Shown: piece after piece, positions 24,338-33,485 of the stretch
How the letters are laid out: the number at the start of each line of letters is the position of its first letter
Numbering within the stretch: position 1 is the first letter of the stretch
Source: Gracilariopsis chorda
Taxonomy: Eukaryota > Rhodophyta > Florideophyceae > Gracilariales > Gracilariaceae
Length of the DNA stretch: 64,000 bases
Direction of reading: 5' to 3'
Assembly (NCBI GenBank): GCA_003194525.1
Contig: NBIV01000031.1
Coordinates: forward strand, 342,953 to 406,952
Made by a program: the position numbers and the translations under genes
Notes under the pieces: generated by a model
The model's input: the letters and a program-made list of their open reading frames with translations, nothing else
Database searches by the model: none
Told to the model about the DNA's origin: nothing

Positions 24338-25555
24338 TGCAGAGTAAGCCATAAATATAGGACCAAAACAATTCCGCTCACATTTGCCCCCAATTGGAAC
24401 GATAGCAAACAGTCCATTGTTCCAAAATGCTTCCTAAACATCTCCCTCGTTCTCTCAGTTTTATTGCAGAGCTGTGGAAGAAGTACATCATGCCTCGTGG
24501 ATGCTCTATTATCGAAGAAGAGAAAGGAGCGATTGTGGCTCTCAGCCAACAAAACCTTAAGCGCAGCGAGATTCCTCCAATCATCAAGCGCTCTAAAGCT
24601 GATGTACCAAAACTTTTAAAGGCCTCAGGAACGTACGGTACCACAAAATAGAATTAGAGGCCACAAGAACTCACTCATTTTTGCCGATAAACGAAGGCTG
24701 TTTCTACAAGCAAAGAAAACCGTTGAGAGTACTTTAGTGCTCAAAAGGATTCTGCAACTCTCTGTATCAACGTTTACTACTCGTCTTGCGTTGAAATCAA
24801 ACAACTGGTTTGTTCAAAAGAAGCCGAAAAAAACTTTCTTTCTAATACCCGATCAAAAAATATTTCGTCAAAAATTGGCTACAGGACACGTCAGACGGAG
24901 CGCTATAAAGTAGTGCAAAGATATTTTTCTGGATGAGAAAAAGTTTACCGTAAACGGTTTGGATGGCTTTGCATCGTAATTGCATGCCGTTGGTTCAATA
25001 CAGTGTTTTTTCTAAATGACAAAAAGGAGGAGGTAGAATCATGGTTGCAGGCTATTATTCCTACTTTATTAGAGGTTTTTTGGTTGTCGTGAATGGGAAT
25101 TAGGACTCTAAGAAGTATACGAAGCCACTTAATGGTTCATTTATTGGACTGGGCTGCTATAAAACAAGGAGAATTGTAGGTCTTACAGATAACTGTCAAA
25201 ATCATGTATCGAAGCACTTAAAAAACTGGTTTGCTTCAAAAGACATTTCTTTATTAGACTGACCTATTTTTTCGCCAGATATAAATCCAATTGAAAACAT
25301 ATGGGCTATACTAGCGCGACGTGTGTAGTACAATGCACCCCAGTTTAGCTCCTTGGTAGAGCGAAAAGAAACAATTTTTACCGAGTGGAATAAGCTTAGT
25401 GATGAGGTACTGCAGGCTCATATCGACAGCATGCAGCGTCGCTGCATTGCTTTACTCACTGCCCAAGGTGCGAAAACTAAGTATTGACTGTGTAGTGTAG
25501 CCTAAGATATGCAGCAATAAAGTGGTCCTATACTTTTGATTGGTAAAAAGCAGTG
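24338..25555 (+). mobile_element. Tc1/mariner-type element with inverted ends
   Basis: A transposase pseudogene is flanked by related inverted ends. The left end near 24338-24370 contains ATATAGGACCA, and the right end at 25521-25555 contains TGGTCCTATA followed by a TTTTGATTGGTAAAAAGCAGTG tail. The inner ten bases match exactly in inverse orientation; the outer part matches only loosely. The size of about 1.2 kb is typical for the superfamily. Confidence 0.6.
24490..25487 (+). pseudogene. Tc1/mariner transposase pseudogene
   Basis: The probable start is ATG 24490, followed by a helix-turn-helix (IEEEKGAIVALSQQNLKRSE, then an IIKRS turn). After a stop at 24649 the second helical domain reads ADKRRLFLQAKKTVESTLVL. 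The first catalytic Asp is in IFLDEKKFTVNGLDG at about 24921-24965. The D-x-x-N-P-I-E-N block is degraded near 25262-25305 (FSPDINPIENIWAIL across a stop). The C-terminal helix HIDSMQRRCIALLTAQGA ends at about 25487. Numerous stops make it inactive. These motifs are diagnostic for the DDE/D Tc1-mariner group. Confidence 0.75.
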
Positions 25556-25911
25556 TTTTATTGATATTAGTCTACTCTAATGCTTTTTAGTTCATTACGA
25601 GCACCATTTGCTTGCTTTAGAGTGGAGGTTAGAGGAAATGGGGAATTGGCGTGAGGATTATGACTGGTGTTTTGTACATGACCGGTCTTATATTTTTGAC
25701 GCGGACTGTATGCAGTCATTCCAAATTGTTTCGGTCCTGACGGCCTGGGTCAACGTTCACACACGTGTTCACTCGACAGTGTTTGGTCAACAAGTCTTAG
25801 CTTCGCGACAGATGTACCAAGAGTATTAGTTTGCCATCTCCGAGTCGGCTCGCAAGCTCTCCGAGGTCAATTCTCCATTCACCTAAGAACTTCAGAGGCT
25901 TAGGGGAAGAC

Positions 25912-27252
25912 ATGGCACCTGCCCCAAAGAAGTTAATTTCGAGTGACCCATCATGTAGGGAAACACATCCTTCTGAAGCATTTCATGTACGTATTTCCAC
26001 ACAGGAAATCGTTGTATTCAATCCCAGCTAACCGTTCCTGTTTCCAAAGGCCAGCCGTCGTCTCTACAGCGCACTAGCACGGAAGCACCGGCATGAGCCT
26101 ATTTTTTTACCGCGCACCCTCCGCAGGACTTTTAAGCACCCTCAAAGAGACACTCCATATCACTGCTTTCGCGACGAAGTGCCAGACGTGACCTACAAGT
26201 CTTCCGAAACGGGAGTCCACTGGAATGAGGTAGTCAGAGAACTACGCTGTCTATGGTGCCGCGATTTGTTCTACCGTTTCTCTGGCGCAGATGAACTCGT
26301 ACATCACTTGCGAACTTTTCATAGCAAATTCCATTATGAGGTGCTGGTATCATTGCCAAACACCGGACAAGCTTCTCTTATATTGAGCATGGCGTTGTCA
26401 CGCGGAGGAAAGACTGACTCGCTTTCAGCACACGAGACGCTTAGTGACTATGACAAGGAATATGAGTACGTCGACGTATCTGCTTTTCTAAACGCCGTGC
26501 GCCGAAGAACGAGAACAAAAACCGCACCGCCCCACCGCTCTTTCTTGCTTTGCGACTCTCCGCGACCGTCGCGAGCGGCGTCGCGAGCGGCATCGCGTGC
26601 TACTCGTGACAGCATCAATCTTGATGTGAAGAAGAAAGCTATTGACAAAACGGCCGACGCCGACTACCGTCCAACGCGCGTGACAAAGAGGTTGTCGGAG
26701 GGTAAGAAAAGGAGGAAGGCAGGTAACCCAGCTTTCAGATCTATATCCGCTGCGGTACAAAACGACCGTCTTTACCATTCTGTATTGCAGCAGCCGCTGA
26801 ACTTGCAGCGTTACGACGAAGGTGCTGACTCCGACGCTGAGAGCGACGACCAGGATGAGCTCAAATGGAGGTCGGAGATTGTGGAGGACGAAATTGAAGA
26901 GTTTACGGACACCATTGCGGTCGAAAAGTTGTTCATGTGTCTGTGGAATCAATTCGCAAAGATGGAGAATCCGATTAGGGCGGATAGAGACGTGGCACCG
27001 GCTTGCCTACGTTTTGTGCAACTGTATCGCAAAACGTTGAAGCGATATAGTCTGCAGGTGACTTTTCTCCGACACTTGAAGGAGTTTACGCGTATGGGGG
27101 TGCTTGACGCGGATAGCGTGTTTGAGATTATGCAGGTGTTACGGAACCAAGATATGTCTGGGGCGTCAGATGGACGCGATGAGCCCCGCTTCTTGTATGC
27201 TGAGAGGTTGAGATTGGATGGTTCTGACGGAAAACGAGTCCGCTACCAGTAG
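25912..27252 (+). CDS. Su(z)12-type Polycomb (PRC2) subunit, short form
   Basis: Homologue of the Su(z)12/EMF2/VRN2 family, the PRC2 subunit that supports methylation of histone H3 Lys27 in the nucleus. Two exons are proposed: 25912-25986 and 26050-27252, with a 63-base intron with a GTACGT donor, giving about 425 residues. The join restores the N-terminal family motif (EAFHASRRLYSAL, then HEPIFLPRTL). A C2H2 finger follows (CLWC, then HHLRTFH), then a Ser/Arg-rich linker. A VEFS box lies at the C-terminus (LFMCLWNQFAKMENPI, then LRFVQLYRKTLKRYSLQVTF). Without the first exon the frame has no ATG before the finger. The long middle region of animal and plant members, between the N-terminal motif and the finger, is absent. 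Family is firm; the intron is inferred. Confidence 0.8.
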
Positions 27253-27885
27253 CTCTGTTCCCCGTGGGGCTGGATCAGAGCATTATGTCGTGACTGAAGC
27301 TCAAAGAGCATGGGTAACACGACAACGCGGAATTATCGACACAAGATTGTAGTAGGATAAACGAGGGATAATACACAACACATATGACTTTGATACCGTA
27401 CGGGATGGAGCGCAAGGAGGGAGTAGGAAGCACTGCGTTGCTTTTCGCGAAATGAACAGCCTAGCACGGGAGTAGGAAGCACAGTACAACGCTGAAGCAA
27501 GTGAGTCTTGCTTGTGCACGTGGAACACCACAAGTCAAAACAACAGTAGCGCGAGAAGAATGCAGAGGAGGTACAAAATTAGCCGCGTGGTATTGTGATG
27601 CTTGTTTACTTGAACAGGCGAGGAGTGCTGCATGCGATGAGCACGCGCAACGTGAGCGGAGTGTAGCATCTGTGCTGAGTTGTGTGGGGTTTCACACCTT
27701 TGACGGTAAGCGTGGTTGTATGCGGATTTGTCGTGAGGATGTTGCTCTCTTCCTGGCGAGCGCACTTTGTAAAAGCGGAATGAAGCTCGTTCAACAGTTT
27801 GGTGTAAATGTGTGAGCACGGATATTGTTGTTTGTCGGGCAGCATGTGTTTAAAGCAAAGACGAATAGCGAGACATGGATAGATC
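27253..27885. other. Intergenic, no firm gene
   Basis: A Cys-rich plus-strand frame at 27501-27815 (105 codons) and overlapping minus-strand frames are open but show no known motif. The stretch may be the 3' regions of Su(z)12 and SmD3, which converge here. Confidence 0.35.
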
Positions 27886-28385
27886 CTATCGCCCAGCTCG
27901 CGGCGGCGCGCCTCTGGGAAAGCCGCGTCCCCTACCTATCACAAACAAAAGAGAATAAAGTGAAGCTCGTTAGGTTAGTCAACTGCAAATCGAAACAACA
28001 AAGTAAACTAAACAAGTATTAAAACAAACGTACCAGCTGGCGGATTCGGTCTTCCAGAAACGGCGCCCAAACCTCTACCGCGTCCCAAACCCCTCGCTTC
28101 CATGGGTCTGCCCTCTTTCAAAGCCTCTACGCGCTTGAACATGGGTGCGTTTGCAAGGATATCTGGAAGAATAAAGAAGCGAATCTTACTGCCTCTGATG
28201 AAGACGTGTTCTAGGGTGGATACTTTGCCGTCGCGTCGGGTGAGGGTAACGCGCTTGAGTTGGACGTTCATGTTGTCTTCAACGGAGGTTAGAGTTCCGC
28301 GGTAGACGTCTCCCATGCGCATTTCGATTGTAACTATGTGCGGGGAGGCTTCGTGGAGCAGCTTAATGGGGATGCCGACAGACAT
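27886..28385 (-). CDS. SNRPD3: Small nuclear ribonucleoprotein Sm D3
   Basis: Core Sm protein of the spliceosomal snRNPs; it joins the heptameric ring on the U-snRNA Sm site. Exon 1 (28385-28034) holds both Sm motifs: [20 protein letters not shown] with the GDVYRGTL turn (Sm1), and [18 protein letters not shown] (Sm2). A GTACGT intron (28033-27936) separates it from a 50-base last exon (27935-27886). That exon completes an Arg-Gly tail ([10 protein letters not shown]...) and a stop at 27886-27888. The total is 133 residues, normal for SmD3. The start is the ATG at 28385, before [10 protein letters not shown]. The gene diverges from the small membrane protein gene starting at 28669. The splice is inferred from frame and sites; identity is firm. 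Confidence 0.92.
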
Positions 28386-28668
28386 TGTTATATGCGACAA
28401 GTATGGCGAGGGAAGGGGGCAGAAGGGTGGATATGTTAATGAAAGCTTGTGAAGGCGTTGATGGGATCACGAGCACTGAACTACTACACTAGTATGTACT
28501 GTATTAGAGCGCAGTGGTCGAGTGGCGAAATGTTCTTTGAGATTTATGCTGCTATTTTGCTTTTCTGAACAGGACAAGCGCAGAAGGTGATCGAGCCAAG
28601 CGCGTGGCCATCGTCATAGCATGCAAGGGCAGATTCAAGTTGAATCACTCAACTCACCCAAACCAACG

Positions 28669-29301
28669 ATGTCAGACTCCGAAGCAAGCCCAGGCAAACG
28701 GCTGAATCTATTCGGATACTACTCCACTCCGGAAAGGTAAGCGATCCACAAGCGCAAACCGCAGCGTGCCTTCCTACAAGCCACGAAAACAAGCAACTCA
28801 CACAGCATTGCGAAACGGAAAAAAGAGTGAGAGCGCGTTTCAACACAGTGTATCAGATAGGGAAGTGTCTCGAATACGACAGCAAGGCGAAGATCAGCCA
28901 TGACGACCTTGACAAATACGCAGCGCAGTTTCCCAAAGAAGCCGAGAAGATCCAGAGCATGAGAAACGTGATCAACTTTACCGGGGTGGGAACGGCGTTG
29001 GGGTTTGTAGCGAGCACGGTTCAGATGATGAGGTGGACCAAGACAGTTCCGTTAGTTATGACGGGTGTGTTTGTGAGCACAGTTGCAGCTCACGTTGTGT
29101 CAGACGATGTACGTTGCTGCTGCTTTTTGGTGTGCGAGATGGCGGAGTACTGACTAACTGGCTCTTGTGCAAACGTTTGGTGCGTCATAGATAGCGAGTT
29201 GGGTTTATGGGACGTATAAATTTGATGTGGGCGCGGCGAATGAACGGTTTCGTAAGTGGGTGTACATGACGAAGAAAGAGCAGCAACATGACGAACAATA
29301 A
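28669..29301 (+). CDS. Small predicted membrane protein, three exons
   Basis: A conserved-looking hypothetical protein of about 151 residues. Exon 1 is 28669-28736 (MSDSEASPGKRLNLFGYY...), exon 2 is 28832-29108 and exon 3 is 29191-29301. The introns are 95 and 82 bases with GTAAGC and GTACGT donors and AG acceptors, and the frame is kept at both joins. The middle exon contains two hydrophobic segments, around INFTGVGTALGFVASTV and VPLVMTGVFVSTVAAHVVS, so it is probably a two-pass membrane protein with a short charged tail (MTKKEQQHDEQ). Membrane and organelle are unknown. Its 3' end lies 17 bases from the 3' end of the KxDL-like gene on the other strand. Confidence 0.65.
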
Positions 29302-29318
29302 CAAAGCGAGTAGTAATT

Positions 29319-29776
29319 TCAGTGTGCATGTTGCTCAGACTGTTGTTGCAATTCACGCAACTCCTCCATCATAGTACGCACGGAACTAAAGTCAAAAAAA
29401 ACGACCACATGACGGACGATGAGTTTAGAAAGAGGCGCACACCAAGGTTGAGACGCGCACCAAGAGAAACGTACCGTATTCGCGACGAAACCTCATTGAG
29501 ATCGGCGTTGACGCGGGAGGCCAGACGGACGGCGCGCAGAAGGAGCGGTGCCAGAGTGGCGTACTTTTGCGCGCTGCTCTGGTTGAGCGCCTCGATGGCG
29601 GCGGAGATACGGCGAAGTCGAGTGAGCGTGGCGGCTTGATCGGCGGCCATGGCGCTCATCTGCGGGTTATTCCCGAGGGTAGCGATGAGCGCGCGCATTG
29701 CGGCAGCGTTTGCTCCCGAGGCCAGCAGCTGCGGCTGCTGCTGCTCGTCTTGCGGCTTGTCTTCGTGCTGTTGCAT
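29319..29776 (-). CDS. KxDL-motif-like coiled-coil protein
   Basis: Probable homologue of KXD1, a small helical protein of BLOC-1/BORC-type complexes that act on lysosome-related organelles and endosomes. Two exons are proposed: 29776-29475 and 29385-29319, joined over an 89-base GTACGT intron, giving about 122 residues. The start ATG at 29776 is followed by a Gln-rich segment. The family signature lies near the join: RVNADLNEVSSRIR followed by SVRTMMEELRELQQQ, comparable to the KxDL-x(4)-RIR-x-L pattern, with Lys replaced by Asn-Ala. Long amphipathic helices fill the rest. Because the motif is not exact, another small helical adaptor is possible. Confidence 0.55.
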
Positions 29777-30025
29777 GATTGCACGGGAGCCTTCTTCGTC
29801 CTCGCGCTTGGCCTCGCACAGCCGCGCTTGCGTCTCCGGAGGGAGCCTTTGTTGTGGCGGCTGGACGCCACATCGCCACTTGTGCAGCGACCAACTGACG
29901 CCGCACACGTACACCGCGCGCGCTCACAGCCAACGGCTCGTGTTCACAAACAGCAAAGCGCCGCAGCTTCGCCGCCACCGTCGTCGTCGCCGTTCGTCCC
30001 CCAGCGCCACCGCCCCGCCTTCGAA

Positions 30026-30391
30026 ATGCGTCTGCAGCCGCTGTGCCGCGCCGCGCACACGCTCCGTCGCGCGCGACAAGTGATGGCGCCCACGCCTGCG
30101 CCCACGTCCGCGCCGCCGAGTGGCGCGCGAACAACGCCGTGGCCGTCCGGCACGTGGGACGACCCCGTCCCAATTCACTCCACTTCTCACCAGCGCCTGG
30201 TCGCCTGCACAGGTCCTCCCTCGCACGTATCGCCTACCGCCGACAAGCACTTTCACCACACCGCATGGATAACCGTTCAATCCGGCCATCTCTCCCAATG
30301 TCCCCACTGCTCGCAAGTGTTCACCCTTCACCACCGCCCGCAACAACAACAGCTCTCACAACCCGTTATTCCGATTCGAAAAGAGCGATAA
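30026..30391 (+). CDS. COX5B: Cytochrome c oxidase subunit Vb (Cox4 of yeast)
   Basis: A nuclear-encoded zinc-binding subunit of mitochondrial complex IV, about 121 residues. The N-terminus is Arg-rich and lacks acidic residues (MRLQPLCRAAHTLRRARQ), as expected of a mitochondrial presequence. The COX5B domain follows: GTWDDPVPIHSTSHQRLVAC, then a short loop, then HHTAWITVQSG and CPHCSQVFTLHH. The CPxC pair and the Cys of VAC correspond to zinc ligands; the second Cys of the first animal pair is absent here. The start is the ATG at 30026. A longer upstream frame in the same phase lies over the KxDL-like gene and is ignored. The last 26 bases overlap the convergent PsbQ-like gene. Confidence 0.75.
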   Translation: MRLQPLCRAAHTLRRARQVMAPTPAPTSAPPSGARTTPWPSGTWDDPVPIHSTSHQRLVACTGPPSHVSPTADKHFHHTAWITVQSGHLSQCPHCSQVFTLHHRPQQQQLSQPVIPIRKER

Positions 30392-30929
30392 AATCGCCCA
30401 CCAACTTCTGCACGTCCTGCACAAGTCGCTCCACATCCTCCTCAATCTCGCCTCTTGACACTCGCAACGCCGTCACATCTGCACGTTCAACCGCTTGAAT
30501 CACCTCTTTATACGCCTTCTCAGCGCGGTTTCGCTTCTCACTATCGGAGATTCCGCGGTATAATACAGATCCGGCCGCCCGAATTCTGTTCAGTGGAGCA
30601 GCTCTTAACTGCAGTCGAAGCACGTCATACTTGGTATCTCTCGCCAGATCGACAATTGTTTCCAGAGCCTCTCGAACTGCACGCAGTTCCAATAAAGCTT
30701 CCGTTACTGTTGTCAATGCCTCTGCTCTTTGCGGTCCAGCTGTTGCGTACAGACAAGCCAGTGATGCCGTCGTCAAGAAGCGTCGCCTTGTTTGACGCAC
30801 TGATCTCATCGCTTGCTTGCTGCACATGCTTGCTGGAGCGCTGCGTCGCGTCGTGTCAGCGCCTAGCTTTGCTACGCTGGGCGCGATAAAGCCGCTTATC
30901 TTGCTTGCGTATTCGCCCATGCTCTTCAT
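30366..30929 (-). CDS. Plastid lumen protein, PsbQ-like helical bundle
   Basis: Predicted thylakoid-lumen protein of about 187 residues. A plastid-type leader with GFIAPSVA is followed by a twin-arginine signal (RQTRRRFLTTASLACLYA) and an AEA site before LTTVTEALLEL. The mature part (about 130 residues) is almost all helix (LLELRAVREALETIVDLA ... VERLVQDVQKLVGDFIALF). That layout is that of PsbQ and PsbQ' extrinsic proteins of photosystem II, but helix pattern alone does not prove it; another lumenal four-helix protein is possible. The start is uncertain: ATGs at 30929 and 30920 are candidates, and a short 5' exon could exist. It diverges from the aminopeptidase gene and is strong evidence for a photosynthetic host. 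Confidence 0.6.
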   Translation of the reverse strand: MKSMGEYASKISGFIAPSVAKLGADTTRRSAPASMCSKQAMRSVRQTRRRFLTTASLACLYATAGPQRAEALTTVTEALLELRAVREALETIVDLARDTKYDVLRLQLRAAPLNRIRAAGSVLYRGISDSEKRNRAEKAYKEVIQAVERADVTALRVSRGEIEEDVERLVQDVQKLVGDFIALFESE

Positions 30930-31282
30930 CTTCCAGCCTGCGTCTTGCTTGAAGTCCGCCCCTCTCTCCGCAGCAGACGTTTGAGGCCGAGTTGTGTGGT
31001 TGCGGGACTCTGTCTCTCTCCATCCCCAGCTGAGCACAATCACAACTCAACTCACGAAAATTAGAAACGTATGCCACTTGGAAAAATTGCTGTACCCTTG
31101 GTACCCTTGGTACCGTGTACGTGCTGTACTCGTATCCGCCAACCAACCCGCCGCTCCGCTGCAGCATCATCTCTCCCGTCTCCCCTCGCATTACTCCTCA
31201 CAGATCACATCTATATTCACCGCTGGTACCAAAAAGCTACGAAGGTATATATACTTGCAGCATCATCGCAAACCACGTAACC

Positions 31283-32761
31283 ATGGGCTCTGCGACCAAA
31301 CAAACCCCCCTCAAAATCGCACAGCACTTTCTCCAATTCAACGACAACAGTCGATCCCCGTTCCATGCAGTTCAGTCAATTGCCGCCCTGCTAAAGCAAC
31401 ACGACTTCCACACCATCTCAGAGTCCGATAACTGGGCCTCTATACTCACTCCAGGCGGGCGCTACGTCTTTACTCGAAACGCGTCCTCTATCGTGGCATT
31501 CTCCCTTCCGAACAAACACGACCCCGCTCAATTCGCCTTCAACGTAATCGGAGCCCACACCGATTCGCCCTGCTTCAAGGTCAAACCCGTATCCGACATC
31601 ACCGCATTCGGCTACCTTCAGGTCGGAGTTGAATGCTACGGAGGCGGGCTGTGGCACACCTGGTTCGATCGAGATCTCACCGTCGCTGGTCGCGTCGTTT
31701 TGCGATCTGAGTCGGGCAAACTCGCCGTCAAGCTCATATCTGTGCCGCGACCCATTCTGCGAATTCCCAACCTCGCCATTCACCTTTCTCGAAACGTGAA
31801 TACAGACGGGTTCAAACCCAACAAGGAAACTGACACCAAACCAATCCTGGCAACTCAACTAGCCGCCTCTCTCAATCAAATGCCATCCTCAAACGGACCC
31901 TCTGAAGAGCACAGCCGACAGCAACGACAAGAAAAGGGCAAAAAGGGTACCGGACTAGCTTCCGATAGACATGCTCCACTGCTGTTATCTGTGCTCGCTG
32001 AGCATTTGCAAGTGCGCGCGGAGGACATTGTAGACATTGATCTGTGCGTCGCGGACACGCAACCGTGCGCCATTGGTGGTGCCTTGAATGAGTTTGTATT
32101 CGCGCCCCGCCTTGACAACCTGGCTTCCTGCTTTACTGCCACGCGCGCCCTGATAGCCGCAACCAAGGCTACCTACGAGGATGTTGAATCAGCGCAAGTG
32201 TGTCGCATGATGTGTTGTTTCGACCACGAAGAAATTGGCTCCAAGTCCTCACACGGAGCCGATTCACCCCTTTTGGATAACACAATGCAACGCATTTGCG
32301 AAGCGGTCGACGTGCACCATGGGCGCGTGCTGCCAAAAAGCCTGCTAATCAGCGTGGATATGGCGCACGCCATTCATCCCAACTACAGCAACAAACACGA
32401 GAACAATCACAGACCGGCGTTGGGCGCGGGACTTGTGGTGAAAACAAACCAGAACCAGCGCTACGCCACATCGGGCATTTCTGGCCTACTGGTGCGGGAG
32501 GCAGCCAGGAGGGCGGGCAATGTGGCCATTCAGGAGTTCGTGGTACCGAATGACAAGCCGTGCGGATCGACGATTGGCCCGTTGTTGTCCAGTCGAAGTG
32601 GACTTCGCACGGTGGATGTGGGTCAAGCACAGCTCAGCATGCACTCGGTGCGGGAAATGTGTTCGGTACATGACTTTGCGTTGTGTGAACAGGTGTTTGA
32701 GGAGCTTTTGAAGAACCAGACGCTGATTCTGAACGACATTGAAGGTATGGAGCTGGCGTAG
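31283..32761 (+). CDS. DNPEP: Aspartyl aminopeptidase (M18 family)
   Basis: A cytosolic, zinc-dependent peptidase of 492 residues that removes N-terminal Asp and Glu; the length is normal for the family. All metal and catalytic blocks are present in order: GAHTDSPCFKVKP (His ligand), FAPRLDNLAS (bridging Asp), CCFDHEEIGSKSSHGADSP (catalytic and ligand Glu pair), SVDMAHAIHPNY (Asp ligand) and a C-terminal GQAQLSMHSVREM (His ligand). The start at 31283 has a strong ACCATGGG context. The frame also extends upstream to 31115, but that part contains a TATATAT string just before 31260 and is read as promoter and leader. No intron. Confidence 0.95.
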   Translation: MGSATKQTPLKIAQHFLQFNDNSRSPFHAVQSIAALLKQHDFHTISESDNWASILTPGGRYVFTRNASSIVAFSLPNKHDPAQFAFNVIGAHTDSPCFKVKPVSDITAFGYLQVGVECYGGGLWHTWFDRDLTVAGRVVLRSESGKLAVKLISVPRPILRIPNLAIHLSRNVNTDGFKPNKETDTKPILATQLAASLNQMPSSNGPSEEHSRQQRQEKGKKGTGLASDRHAPLLLSVLAEHLQVRAEDIVDIDLCVADTQPCAIGGALNEFVFAPRLDNLASCFTATRALIAATKATYEDVESAQVCRMMCCFDHEEIGSKSSHGADSPLLDNTMQRICEAVDVHHGRVLPKSLLISVDMAHAIHPNYSNKHENNHRPALGAGLVVKTNQNQRYATSGISGLLVREAARRAGNVAIQEFVVPNDKPCGSTIGPLLSSRSGLRTVDVGQAQLSMHSVREMCSVHDFALCEQVFEELLKNQTLILNDIEGMELA

Positions 32762-33485
32762 TTGACGGGAGATGGGCTGAGTTTGAACTGGGCAATGGTG
32801 ATGTGGTGTCAGGGATGCGTGTGCGAATGCGTGTGCTTGTTTCCGCCACAGGCGTCTTGATGGCGGTATGGGACAAGTGCTTTGGGGAGCAAATGCGGTG
32901 AACACGTTAGAGGTAGAGGCGTCCTTTTGCGCACGGAGCATCATGGAACGGCGCTTGTGGAACGACGGAGGTTGTGACACGCGTTTCTTGGGTGCGGGGG
33001 AGTGTCAGGTTGGGAAAGAGCCGCGTAATTGAAACGATGCGCCGGTTGGCGCTTGGCGAAAGAGGCACAACATCAGCGAAGCTGTTAGTCGGATAGAGCT
33101 GAAGGTGTAACGCGCAACAGAGCAAGCAAGCATCAATGAATACTCAACTGGCGGCAGCGCGAAGCCGCGCGTGGCAAAATATCTGCGCCGTGTACTCCAA
33201 CCGTCGACGTCAACGCCCGCGGCGATGCATTCATCGCATATTGTGTGTAAGCGATGGCTGCGTGAAGAGCATGCCGCCTGAAATCATACTGTACCAACGG
33301 TACCGAAGGGTAACTACCTCAACTTGCGTGCGCGCTCATTTCGTGTTGTGCTCGAGCGCAGCAGTAGGCGGTGGCGGAAGCGCGCCACGCACACGCTTTC
33401 TAACGTCAGATTTTTGTGCGTTGCAAACCGCCAATCGAATCATCGCCGCGTAAGCTACTTCGACCCCAAGTCCAAATATCTACCA
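32762..33485. other. Intergenic plus leader of LRR gene
   Basis: GC-rich, with several open but anonymous frames on both strands (33136-33453 plus; 33125-32907 minus). None shows a known domain. It probably contains the aminopeptidase 3' region and the promoter of the LRR gene. Confidence 0.35.

Noticed and set aside
28510-28560. tRNA-like GCAGTGGTCGAGTGGC string
   Set aside because: Resembles the 5' half of tRNA-Ser/Leu, but no anticodon stem or T arm follows.
29567-30025. Long plus-strand frame upstream of COX5B as coding
   Set aside because: It lies over the KxDL-like gene in GC-rich DNA; composition is not protein-like before the ATG at 30026.
29667-30349. Several open minus-strand frames (Arg/Ala-rich)
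   Set aside because: They are shadows of COX5B and its GC-rich leader with low-complexity composition.
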